NCBI GenBank assembly: GCA_016780695.1
Contig: JADHLK010000066.1
Coordinates: forward strand, 1 to 7,151
Direction: 5' to 3'
Length of the DNA stretch: 7,151 nucleotides
Origin: Alphaproteobacteria bacterium
GTDB taxonomy: Bacteria > Pseudomonadota > Alphaproteobacteria > Puniceispirillales > Puniceispirillaceae
The notes under the pieces are model-generated. The model did no database searches. It was not told where the DNA came from and was given only the letters and a program-made list of their open reading frames with translations. A program made the position numbers and the translations under genes. How positions within the stretch are numbered: the first letter of the stretch is position 1; every line of letters starts with the position of its first letter. Shown here piece by piece: positions 1 to 5,439 of the stretch.

Positions 1-1
1 T

Positions 2-724
2 ATCCTCATCCAGATAGGGGTCATCATCAGCGAAAATCTCGCTGACCAGTGTTTTATAGCCCTCTGCCTTGACGATAAAATGCAAATGGCTGGGCCTCCA
101 GGGATGCCGCCCGGTCGCATTCAGCAGCGTGCCAACCGGTCCGTCTGTCGGCACTGTGTAGCTGACCGGCTTGACCGTGGTAAAGTTGTAGCGCCCATCT
201 GCTCCGGTGGTCAGGATACCGTGAAAGGAATAGGTGTCCTGCTCCTCATCCTGGCTAGAATATAGCCCGTTAGGCGCAGTCTGCCAGATATCGATGGAGG
301 CCCCTTCAATCGGGTTGCCCTGGCTGTCCTTGATCACGCCGCTGACCAGCACCGTCTCTCCCTCATAATGGCGCTTCATGTCATGGCCCATCGGGATAGG
401 CGGCGCGCCAGCGATATGGAACGGGCCCAGCACCGAGCTGGAAGTGCCCTGGGGCGAGGAGTTGACCATATCCACCAGCGAGGAAATGCCCAACACATCT
501 GAGAGCAGGACAAATTCATGGCGTTCCTTGTCAGAAATGTCGCCAGCCCATTCCAGCAACTCAATCCCCTTTTCCCATTCAGCATGGGTGAGCTTTGTTT
601 CCTTAACAAAAGCGTGTAAATGGCGCGACAGGGATGACATTATCTCCAGCAATCGGGGATCAGTATTCTCGCCAAAATAGCCCAGAAATACCTCGGTAAT
701 ATTATCCTTGTTCACAGAACGCAT
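2..724 (-). CDS. Intradiol ring-cleavage dioxygenase (catechol/hydroxyquinol 1,2-dioxygenase type), C-terminus cut by window edge
   Basis: A non-haem Fe(III) enzyme that opens a vicinal-diol aromatic ring between the two hydroxyls, giving a cis,cis-muconate or maleylacetate-type product in the cytosol. 241 residues are visible; the family is usually about 280-310, so perhaps 50 C-terminal residues lie outside. The N-terminal half (residues about 1-100) is the helical dimerisation/lid region, ending in the family-typical SSVLGPF. The catalytic beta-sandwich follows. All four iron ligands are recognisable: Tyr155 (in NGLYSS), Tyr189 (in PVSYTVPTDGP), His213 and His215 (in RPSHLHF). Their spacing (34, 24, 2) and the VPTDGPVG...ATGRHPWRPSHLHF block resemble hydroxyquinol 1,2-dioxygenases more than classical CatA; that subtype is inference. 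The start ATG at 724-722 has an upstream GGAGGAGA (738-731) six bases away. It is transcribed divergently from the malonyl-CoA decarboxylase gene. Confidence 0.93.
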   Translation of the reverse strand, partial: MRSVNKDNITEVFLGYFGENTDPRLLEIMSSLSRHLHAFVKETKLTHAEWEKGIELLEWAGDISDKERHEFVLLSDVLGISSLVDMVNSSPQGTSSSVLGPFHIAGAPPIPMGHDMKRHYEGETVLVSGVIKDSQGNPIEGASIDIWQTAPNGLYSSQDEEQDTYSFHGILTTGADGRYNFTTVKPVSYTVPTDGPVGTLLNATGRHPWRPSHLHFIVKAEGYKTLVSEIFADDDPYLDED

Positions 725-873
725 TGGTTTTCTCCTCCAAAAAAAAGACAGCCGTTTAGGCGCGCTGAAAGCACTGCCACACTCCTTTTTTTTCTGCCTA
801 TTTTTCTTTGACAAGTCAAATAAAATCGATATTTTTACCAAAAGATTTTTGCGCTTCGCCAAAGGAAACCTGC
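725..873. promoter_or_regulatory. Divergent intergenic/promoter region between the dioxygenase and malonyl-CoA decarboxylase genes
   Basis: This 149-base gap must hold the promoters of both divergent genes. Visible are an A8 run (739-746) just beyond the dioxygenase ribosome binding site, a T8 run (786-793), and a TTGACA (808-813) matching a sigma-70 -35 box, with a weak -10-like TATTTT at 830-835 (16-base spacer). The TTGACA lies in a small palindrome listed separately. The decarboxylase ribosome binding site AAAGGAAA is at 861-868. The exact promoter assignment is tentative; the divergent arrangement itself is certain. Confidence 0.5.
807..820. promoter_or_regulatory. Palindrome TTTGAC-AA-GTCAAA overlapping a -35-like box
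   Basis: Perfect 6-bp inverted repeat with a 2-base centre, placed over the TTGACA hexamer in the divergent gap. A short palindrome on a -35 box is a plausible repressor or activator site, but no regulator gene flanks it directly and short palindromes occur by chance in AT-rich DNA. Confidence 0.3.
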
Positions 874-2151
874 ATGTTGATGAACAGACCTTCAGGCGCC
901 AGCTTTCTGGGTGATATGCTGGGTGATATGCTGGCCGCCCTTCTGGAGCGGTCCGGCAGGCGGGGACAGCGGCGCAGCCAGTCGATAGAGGCGATGTGCG
1001 ATGCTTTGCTGGCGGAACAGAATGAAGCCTCCAGCCTGCTTTTGGCCGCTGATATTCTGCATAGTTATGAGGGTATGACAGCCCCCGAAAAGACCAGCTT
1101 TTTCACCTATATTAATGAGGCGATGGATATTGACCCGGCCGCGCTGGCAGCAGCAGCAAGCACCTATATGCAGGATCGCTCAGTAGCCAATTATGAGGCG
1201 GTGAAAAAGGCCGGTGAGCCGCTGCGTTATGAATTTCTGCGGCGCCTCAATGCCCCGCCTGCGGCCACTGGCGGGCTGGTGCGGATGCGGGCCGACTTGC
1301 TGGGCCAGCTGGCTGAGCATCCTGATCTGGCGCGCAGCGATGCCGATTTTGTGCGGATGCTGCGCAGCTGGTTCAATCGCGGCTTTTTGATATTGCGTCA
1401 GATTACCTGGGATACACCGGCCTCAATTTTGGAAAAAATTATTGCCTATGAAGCGGTGCACGCGATCAACAGCTGGGAGGATTTACGCCAGCGCCTGCAG
1501 CCGGATGACCGGCGCTGTTTTGCCTTTTTCCATCCGGCGATGCCGCAGGAACCACTGATTTTTGTTGAAGTGGCTCTGGCCAAAGGTGTGCCGGGCTCGA
1601 TACAGGGGGTGCTGGCCGCAGAACGCGAGATGCTGGAGGCAGCGGCGGCGGACAGCGCGGTTTTCTATTCCATTTCCAACTGCCAGAAAGGGCTGGCGGG
1701 TATCTCGTTTGGCAATTCGCTGATCAAGCAGGTGGTGCGCGATCTGTCTATAGAATTACCCAATATTCGGAATTTTTTAACGCTCTCGCCGATTCCGGGC
1801 TTGCGGGGCTGGGCTGCGAAGGAAGCGATTAGCATCGACAGCCAAAATCAGGAGGCTGTTACCAGTCTGGCGGCCCATTATCTGGTCAGTCAGCGCGGCA
1901 AGACCGGCCAGCCGCTGGACCCGGTGGCCAGGTTCCATCTGTCGAACGGGGCGCAAATTCTGGCTATTAACCCGCAAGCAGATTTATCAAAAAATGGCCT
2001 TGCCCAATCATGGGGGGTGATGGTGAATTACCGCTATGAGCCAGATCGGATAGCGGAGAATCTGCGGCTATTGCATGAAAAGGATCAGCTGGCTATGTCT
2101 GCTGGCGTGCGCGCCCTTGCCCAGCAGGGGGCGCAGCTGATTGCCAGCTGA
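874..2151 (+). CDS. Malonyl-CoA decarboxylase
   Basis: Decarboxylates malonyl-CoA to acetyl-CoA and CO2 in the cytosol. The protein has 425 residues from the chosen start, slightly shorter than usual bacterial members. Residues about 1-165 form the helical N-terminal domain; the rest is the GNAT-like catalytic domain. Family blocks are clear: FVEVAL (Glu232), FYSIS followed by Q-x-GLAGISFG and LIKQVV (Ser266/Ser268), LSPIPG, and FHLSNGA (His355) ahead of MVNYRY. Glu, Ser and His in these blocks correspond to the residues implicated in catalysis in human MLYCD. ATG 874 is preferred because AAAGGAAA lies about 7 bases upstream; an in-frame TTG at 808 falls in the promoter-like palindrome and adds an unconserved leader. 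ATG 880 is also possible. There is no C-terminal SKL. The stop codon lies in an 11-bp tandem repeat. Next to a ring-cleavage gene it may clear malonyl units from a catabolic route, which is inference. Confidence 0.94.
   Translation: MLMNRPSGASFLGDMLGDMLAALLERSGRRGQRRSQSIEAMCDALLAEQNEASSLLLAADILHSYEGMTAPEKTSFFTYINEAMDIDPAALAAAASTYMQDRSVANYEAVKKAGEPLRYEFLRRLNAPPAATGGLVRMRADLLGQLAEHPDLARSDADFVRMLRSWFNRGFLILRQITWDTPASILEKIIAYEAVHAINSWEDLRQRLQPDDRRCFAFFHPAMPQEPLIFVEVALAKGVPGSIQGVLAAEREMLEAAAADSAVFYSISNCQKGLAGISFGNSLIKQVVRDLSIELPNIRNFLTLSPIPGLRGWAAKEAISIDSQNQEAVTSLAAHYLVSQRGKTGQPLDPVARFHLSNGAQILAINPQADLSKNGLAQSWGVMVNYRYEPDRIAENLRLLHEKDQLAMSAGVRALAQQGAQLIAS
907..934 (+). repeat. In-frame 12-bp tandem duplication near the decarboxylase N-terminus
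   Basis: The unit CTGGGTGATATG occurs twice (907-918, 919-930) followed by CTGG. It encodes LGDM-LGDM from residue 12 of the malonyl-CoA decarboxylase. Because it is in frame and near the N-terminus it is probably tolerated; it looks like a recent slippage duplication. Confidence 0.85.
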
Positions 2152-2185
2152 TTGCCAGCTGATTGCCAGCTGATTGCCAGCTGAT
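2134..2185. repeat. 11-bp tandem repeat, four copies plus a partial, spanning the decarboxylase stop codon
   Basis: The unit CAGCTGATTGC is repeated at 2134, 2145, 2156 and 2167, followed by a partial CAGCTGAT at 2178-2185. Copies are identical. The first copy encodes the last residues of the decarboxylase and the stop TGA (2149-2151) lies in copy two. Copies three onward are noncoding. Each unit holds the palindrome CAGCTG. The unit is not a multiple of three, but because the stop falls in copy two, changes in copy number beyond two leave the protein unchanged and alter only the spacing to the next gene. Confidence 0.95.
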
Positions 2186-2215
2186 CGACCAGCAAGGCAG
2201 ATCTCGGCAATAGCA

Positions 2216-2230
2216 GCCCTGCGGCAGGGC
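2216..2230. terminator. GC-rich hairpin after the decarboxylase gene (weak terminator candidate)
   Basis: GCCCTG (2216-2221), loop CGG, CAGGGC (2225-2230) form a perfect 6-bp GC-rich stem 65 bases beyond the decarboxylase stop. No T run follows on either strand, so it is not a convincing intrinsic terminator. It could attenuate read-through or stabilise a 3' end. Confidence 0.25.
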
Positions 2231-2239
2231 CAGTCAAAA

Positions 2240-2254
2240 TTGCCATATCGGCAA
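2240..2254. promoter_or_regulatory. Inverted repeat TTGCC-N5-GGCAA upstream of the dehalogenase-like gene
   Basis: Perfect 5-bp arms around ATATC, 64 bases before the start codon of the dehalogenase-like gene and just after the GC-rich hairpin. Its length and position would suit a dimeric repressor, but it occurs only once in the window and no regulator can be assigned. Confidence 0.25.
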
Positions 2255-2318
2255 AATTGTGGCAGCCTATTAGCTGAAGTCAGACAAAAACCAGCGCAAA
2301 AAGGGAGGGCTTGCAGCC

Positions 2319-3305
2319 ATGCCAAAACCCAACCCCTATCGGCCTTTTGAGCCGGATCCTGAATTCATGCAACTTTGGCCTGAAGGCATCAGCGGCAATG
2401 CGATAAACGGGCTGGGCGAGGCCGAAGTGCGCCGCCCGGATGTTGTCTGGTGGACAACCGGCAAAGAGGATATCGCCTTTGGCGAGATGCAGAATTGGTT
2501 TTATCAGCATGAGCCCAAAATTGACAAGCTGATGGCCTTGCGCCAGGAAAGACGCGCGATCATTGAGGCTCCGCTGCCCCAGATTGCTGACCGGCCTGCC
2601 CAGCGCTCACCCCAGGATTGGACTGCCCAGCTGGATCAGTTTATTGCCCGCGGCGTGGCAGAACAGGTCGGGGTAACCCGCTTGCGGCCGGAATGGGTCT
2701 ATGCGCATCACCACACTGAGTTCAAGCAGGTCATCCTGCTGGCTGTCCAGCACCAGTATGACGAGCTGAAAACCGCGCCCACCCTGCAAGCTGGCATAGA
2801 GGTGACCTATCAATATTGCCGCGCCGCAGAGGCGGCCAAACAGGTGGCAGGCTGGCTGCGCGAAGAAGGCTGGGATGCCGAGCCGGTAACCGGCCCGATG
2901 GTCGGCAAGATTTTGATGATCCCGCACGCGATAGAGGCCGGATTTGGTGAGCTGGGCAAGCATGGCTCAATGATTAATGCAAAATTTGGCTCTGCCTTCC
3001 GGCTGGGAGCAGTGCTAACTGATGCCCCCTTTGCCGAGACTGGCCGACACAGTTTTGGCGTGGATGATTTTTGCAGCAACTGCCGGGTCTGTGAAGAAGC
3101 TTGCCCGCCTGCGGCTATTTCACCGGAGAAGCGACAGGTGCGCGGCGAAACCAAATGGTATGTCGATTTTGACAAATGTATTCCGTTTTTCGCCGAAACT
3201 TCTGGCTGTGCCATCTGTATCGCGGTCTGTCCCTGGTCACGCCCGGGGGTGAGCGACAATCTGATCAGCAAGCTGGCCCGCCGGGCTGAACGCAAAAATC
3301 AATAG
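2319..3305 (+). CDS. Reductive dehalogenase/QueG-superfamily protein with two [4Fe-4S] clusters, short soluble form
   Basis: Characterised relatives use cobalamin plus two [4Fe-4S] clusters: RdhA removes halogens reductively, and QueG reduces epoxyqueuosine. Visible here are FGELGKHGSMI (209-219), followed by FG-x3-R (223-228) and LTDAPF, which match the RdhA/QueG block before the clusters. Cluster motif one is C-x2-C-x2-C-x3-CP (Cys252, 255, 258, 262); motif two is C-x9-C-x2-C-x3-CP (Cys287, 297, 300, 304) ending CPWSRPG, as in RdhA. A Tyr-rich stretch (Tyr147, 164, 166) lies where RdhA proteins carry their catalytic Tyr, though I cannot fix which residue is equivalent. It has 328 residues: no Tat signal, no membrane segment, and none of the fused flavin/ferredoxin reductase domain of NADPH-type dehalogenases, so it is probably cytosolic with a separate electron donor. 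The start follows AGGGAGG (2302-2308). The substrate is unknown; dehalogenation is a hypothesis. Confidence 0.85.
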   Translation: MPKPNPYRPFEPDPEFMQLWPEGISGNAINGLGEAEVRRPDVVWWTTGKEDIAFGEMQNWFYQHEPKIDKLMALRQERRAIIEAPLPQIADRPAQRSPQDWTAQLDQFIARGVAEQVGVTRLRPEWVYAHHHTEFKQVILLAVQHQYDELKTAPTLQAGIEVTYQYCRAAEAAKQVAGWLREEGWDAEPVTGPMVGKILMIPHAIEAGFGELGKHGSMINAKFGSAFRLGAVLTDAPFAETGRHSFGVDDFCSNCRVCEEACPPAAISPEKRQVRGETKWYVDFDKCIPFFAETSGCAICIAVCPWSRPGVSDNLISKLARRAERKNQ

Positions 3306-3318
3306 GAAGCAGGATAAA

Positions 3319-3335
3319 AAGCCAAATACCGGCTT
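3319..3335. terminator. Weak hairpin after the dehalogenase-like gene
   Basis: AAGCC (3319-3323), a 7-base loop, and GGCTT (3331-3335) form a 5-bp stem starting 14 bases after the stop codon. There is no T run, so a terminator role is doubtful. The rest of this 106-base gap (3306-3411) holds the candidate operator before the regulator gene. Confidence 0.15.
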
Positions 3336-3369
3336 GAGCCTGACAGCAATATAGCGCATCCTGCCATTA

Positions 3370-3385
3370 TGATGAAAAGCAATCA
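3370..3385. promoter_or_regulatory. Candidate operator copy 1 (TGAT-N8-ATCA) upstream of the LacI-family gene
   Basis: TGATGAAAAGCAATCA lies 26 bases before the regulator start codon. The same 16 bases recur with a single A/G difference upstream of the hydratase gene at 4515-4530. Outer TGAT/ATCA arms are symmetric. Two near-identical symmetric elements, one before a LacI-family gene and one before its neighbouring operon, fit an autoregulated repressor. Binding is inferred. Confidence 0.5.
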
Positions 3386-3411
3386 ATTCTGTCTGGCCGG
3401 CTGGCTCTGCC

Positions 3412-4464
3412 ATGTCTGAGGGACGCGCCCGAAAACCACGCTTTATTGATATTGCCCGTCATGCCGGGGTGGGGATTGCCACGGTTGACCGGGTGATGAA
3501 TGCGCGGGGCGGAGTCAGTGCCAAGACCACCCGCCGGGTGCTGGAAAGTGCCCGCTTTCTGGGCGTTAACAGGCTGCTGCCTGAACAATCCCAGCGCACT
3601 TTGCGGCTGGAGGTGATTTTGCACCGGGCCCCAACGCCCTTTTATCAGCGGCTGAACCGGGCCTGTCATCTTGCCCCGAAAATGGTGCAGGAACCGGTGC
3701 AGGTCTATATTACCCACATTCCGGTGGGCAAACCGGCGCGGCTGCGGGCGCATCTGAATGCGATCACTTCCTATCGGGACGGGATTATCCTCTATGCCAA
3801 TGATGTGCCGGAAAATGCCGAAATTATCAAAAAATTCGTCCGCCAGCTGCCAGTGGTGACGATCAGCACAGATATTCGTGACAGTGGCCGTCATGCCTAT
3901 ATGGGAATTGATAACCGGCGGGCTGGTGAAACCGCGGCCAGGCTGAGTGAGGCCTTTTGCCGGAAAGGTGGCAAGGCGCTGATAATTGAGCCGGATCATG
4001 CGGTGGCGGCCCAGCGTTTGCGGGCCGAGGGCTTTGCGGATTTTTTTGATAAATCCGGCAAGTCAGACCAGCTTGTGCATCTGCGAGCGGATTCCGTGCC
4101 GGAATATCGGCTGCAGCAGATCATTGCCTTGCTGGAGGCGGAGCCCGGTCTGCGGGTGCTCTACAGCGCGGTCAATGATGAATTGCAGCAGTTGATGGCA
4201 GAGGCGGCAGGCCAGCGGCCGGTGCTGAACTCGCTGGCCAAGATTGTGCATGATCTGAGTGATGAGAATGTGTCCCATCTGCGCTCTGGCCAGATCGATA
4301 TTGTGATTGATTCCAACCCGCTCAAACAGCTGGTTCTGGCGGTTGATTTCCTGGTTGGCTGGCATCAGGGATCAACAAGCCTGAAAGCTAATCTTATTGA
4401 TTTTGATATTTTTACAGCTGGTAATATTCCCGCAGATTATCCAGAGATACAATCTGAAGAATGA
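3412..4464 (+). CDS. LacI-family transcriptional regulator (ATVDRV subgroup)
   Basis: DNA-binding regulator of 350 residues. The N-terminal helix-turn-helix (about residues 11-30: FIDIARHAGVGIATVDRVMN) is typical of LacI proteins, with VDRV instead of the commoner VSRV. The usual hinge-helix motif (PN-x2-AR-x-L after LGY) is not evident; LGVNRLLPEQSQ replaces it. Residues about 64-340 form a periplasmic-binding-protein-like ligand domain, with recognisable DGIILYAND (about 124-132), MGIDNRRAGETAA (about 164-176) and a late IDIVIDSNP segment. The ligand is probably a small molecule from the pathway encoded downstream; it cannot be named. Upstream of ATG 3412 only a weak GGCTGGCT is present, so translation may be poor, as often seen for regulators. 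The start is fixed because the HTH begins 10 residues later and nearby upstream ATGs are out of frame. It runs in the same direction as the hydratase-reductase-SDR genes. Confidence 0.9.
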   Translation: MSEGRARKPRFIDIARHAGVGIATVDRVMNARGGVSAKTTRRVLESARFLGVNRLLPEQSQRTLRLEVILHRAPTPFYQRLNRACHLAPKMVQEPVQVYITHIPVGKPARLRAHLNAITSYRDGIILYANDVPENAEIIKKFVRQLPVVTISTDIRDSGRHAYMGIDNRRAGETAARLSEAFCRKGGKALIIEPDHAVAAQRLRAEGFADFFDKSGKSDQLVHLRADSVPEYRLQQIIALLEAEPGLRVLYSAVNDELQQLMAEAAGQRPVLNSLAKIVHDLSDENVSHLRSGQIDIVIDSNPLKQLVLAVDFLVGWHQGSTSLKANLIDFDIFTAGNIPADYPEIQSEE

Positions 4465-4513
4465 AATGGAACTATCTGAAATAAAATTAAAATAAGAAGG
4501 TTTAATCTACTCA

Positions 4514-4534
4514 TTGATGAAAAACAATCATCAA
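4514..4534. promoter_or_regulatory. Inverted repeat TTGATGA-N7-TCATCAA containing candidate operator copy 2
   Basis: Perfect 7-bp arms around AAAACAA. Within it, TGATGAAAAACAATCA (4515-4530) matches 15 of 16 bases of the element at 3370-3385 before the LacI-family gene. The site is 63 bases upstream of the hydratase start. It is the best-supported regulatory site in the window and the likeliest target of the adjacent LacI-family protein, although binding is inferred. Confidence 0.55.
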
Positions 4535-4578
4535 AGGGCTGGCCCATCATCAAAACAATTTGCATGGTGAGAATATCG

Positions 4579-4597
4579 AAAAAAAAGGGGGGGGGAG
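4579..4597 (+). other. A8-G9 homopolymer tract forming the ribosome binding site region of the hydratase gene
   Basis: Eight A (4579-4586) and nine G (4587-4595) run directly into AG and the ATG at 4598. The G run must supply the Shine-Dalgarno contact, but its GGAG end abuts the start codon, so only the upstream part of the G run has usable spacing. Tracts like this are prone to slippage, and a change in length would alter ribosome binding spacing. Confidence 0.7.
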
Positions 4598-5413
4598 ATG
4601 TCACTTTCCGAAAGCAGGCAAGCAGCCCTTGGTCAACTGGCTGCAAGACTGGCAGCCCATTGGCCGCGCCCGCAGCCGCCGCTGGTGCTGGGGGCCGGGG
4701 ATTTTTTGCAGAACCGGCAGGAGGCCTATTTTGTCCAGGATGAGATGGCCCGCCAGCTGGCACAACCTGTCTCTGGCTGGAAAGTCGGGGCGACCAGCGC
4801 GAAAATGCGCGAGCTGGACGGGCATGAGGATGTTATCCCGGGCCGTATTTTTGCCTCCCGCACCTTTGAGGGAAATGATCTGACCCTGCCAAAAGAGGCG
4901 CTGGTGAATGTGCGGCTGGAGACTGAATTCGCCTTTCAGCTGACAGCGGATTTGCCGGATCCGGCCAGCTTGCCAGACGGGCTCTACAAGGCTGAGCTGG
5001 TAGCTCCGATGCTGTCCCTCTGCCCGGCTTTTGAGGTGATCGGCAATCGCTACAGCGCCCCGCAAGCGGACCGGGCGCAGAATTCGCTCCTCGCGATCGG
5101 AGATAATGGCGGCGGTGTGGCTTTTGTGTTCGGCTCGCAGATCGCTGACTGGCAGGATATTGATTTTCGCGATCTGGTGATTGATTTGCGGGTTGATGGC
5201 GGGCCGAGTGCTGAGAATTTCCTCGGTGATATGCGTGGCCAGCCAGTGCAGGCAGTTGCCGATCTGGCTAATCATTTGGCGGGCCGCGGCTATTTTCTCA
5301 AACAAGGTGATTATGTGTCCACCGGTGCTGCGACCGTGCCGCAACCTGTCCAGCATGGCTCGGTGGCTGAGGCTGATTTTGGCCCGTTGGGCCGGATGCG
5401 GCTAACTTTCTGA
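4598..5413 (+). CDS. 2-keto-4-pentenoate hydratase-like protein (FAH superfamily)
   Basis: 271 residues, typical of the MhpD/DmpE/XylJ group: hydratases of 2-hydroxypenta-2,4-dienoate and the related 4-oxalocrotonate decarboxylases, which are metal-dependent cytosolic enzymes. Visible motifs are SGWKVGATSAKM (Lys62), the metal-binding E-x-E pair (Glu108, Glu110 in RLETEFAF), a later Glu146 in PAFEVIGNRY, and DNGGG followed by a C-terminal core including YVSTGAAT. Glu108, Glu110 and Glu146 fit the metal ligands Glu106, Glu108 and Glu139 described for E. coli MhpD. The aldolase and acetaldehyde dehydrogenase that usually accompany this enzyme in meta-cleavage operons are not in view, and the ring-cleavage enzyme in the window is intradiol, so the true substrate may be a different 2-oxo acid. 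ATG 4598 is the first in-frame ATG after the stop at 4568 and begins a normal-length protein. Twenty-six bases separate it from the next gene. Confidence 0.85.
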   Translation: MSLSESRQAALGQLAARLAAHWPRPQPPLVLGAGDFLQNRQEAYFVQDEMARQLAQPVSGWKVGATSAKMRELDGHEDVIPGRIFASRTFEGNDLTLPKEALVNVRLETEFAFQLTADLPDPASLPDGLYKAELVAPMLSLCPAFEVIGNRYSAPQADRAQNSLLAIGDNGGGVAFVFGSQIADWQDIDFRDLVIDLRVDGGPSAENFLGDMRGQPVQAVADLANHLAGRGYFLKQGDYVSTGAATVPQPVQHGSVAEADFGPLGRMRLTF

Positions 5414-5439
5414 GAACCGATTGGCAATGGAGGCTGACA

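Larger units (their letters stand above)
4465..4597 (+). promoter_or_regulatory. AT-rich promoter/operator region before the hydratase operon
   Basis: This 133-base gap is far more AT-rich than its flanks. It holds the second copy of the candidate operator, a perfect inverted repeat (4514-4534), a direct repeat of ATCATCAAA (4527-4535 and 4546-4554), and the A8-G9 tract next to the start codon. No convincing -35/-10 pair with standard spacing could be fixed; TAAAAT at 4482-4487 is a possible -10. A promoter here is inferred from position and composition. Confidence 0.5.

Noticed and set aside
808..873. Upstream in-frame TTG start for the malonyl-CoA decarboxylase, and an overlapping frame from 708 to 914
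   Set aside because: The TTG lies in a -35-like palindrome, has no ribosome binding site and adds 22 unconserved residues; ATG 874 has AAAGGAAA at good spacing. The other frame reads through promoter DNA and has no recognisable protein.
2134..2185. Tandem repeat as a possible CRISPR array
   Set aside because: The 11-bp units abut directly with no spacers, and no cas gene is present.
2216..2230. Confident intrinsic terminator
   Set aside because: The stem is good but no T run follows, so it is listed only as a weak candidate.
2810..3295. 161-codon minus-strand open frame over the iron-sulfur region
   Set aside because: Antisense shadow; the plus strand carries the two cysteine cluster motifs.
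2319..3305. Straight annotation as epoxyqueuosine reductase QueG
   Set aside because: The CPWSRPG second-cluster context and catabolic neighbours look closer to RdhA; the protein is also shorter than typical QueG. QueG remains an alternative, so no gene symbol was given.
3367..3999. 210-codon minus-strand open frame over the 5' part of the LacI-family gene
   Set aside because: Antisense shadow of a gene with a strong helix-turn-helix and ligand domain; no recognisable product.
4601..5356. Long open frame of 251 codons on the minus strand inside the hydratase gene
   Set aside because: It is antisense to a clearly conserved FAH-superfamily gene, shows no family motif and follows from its codon pattern.
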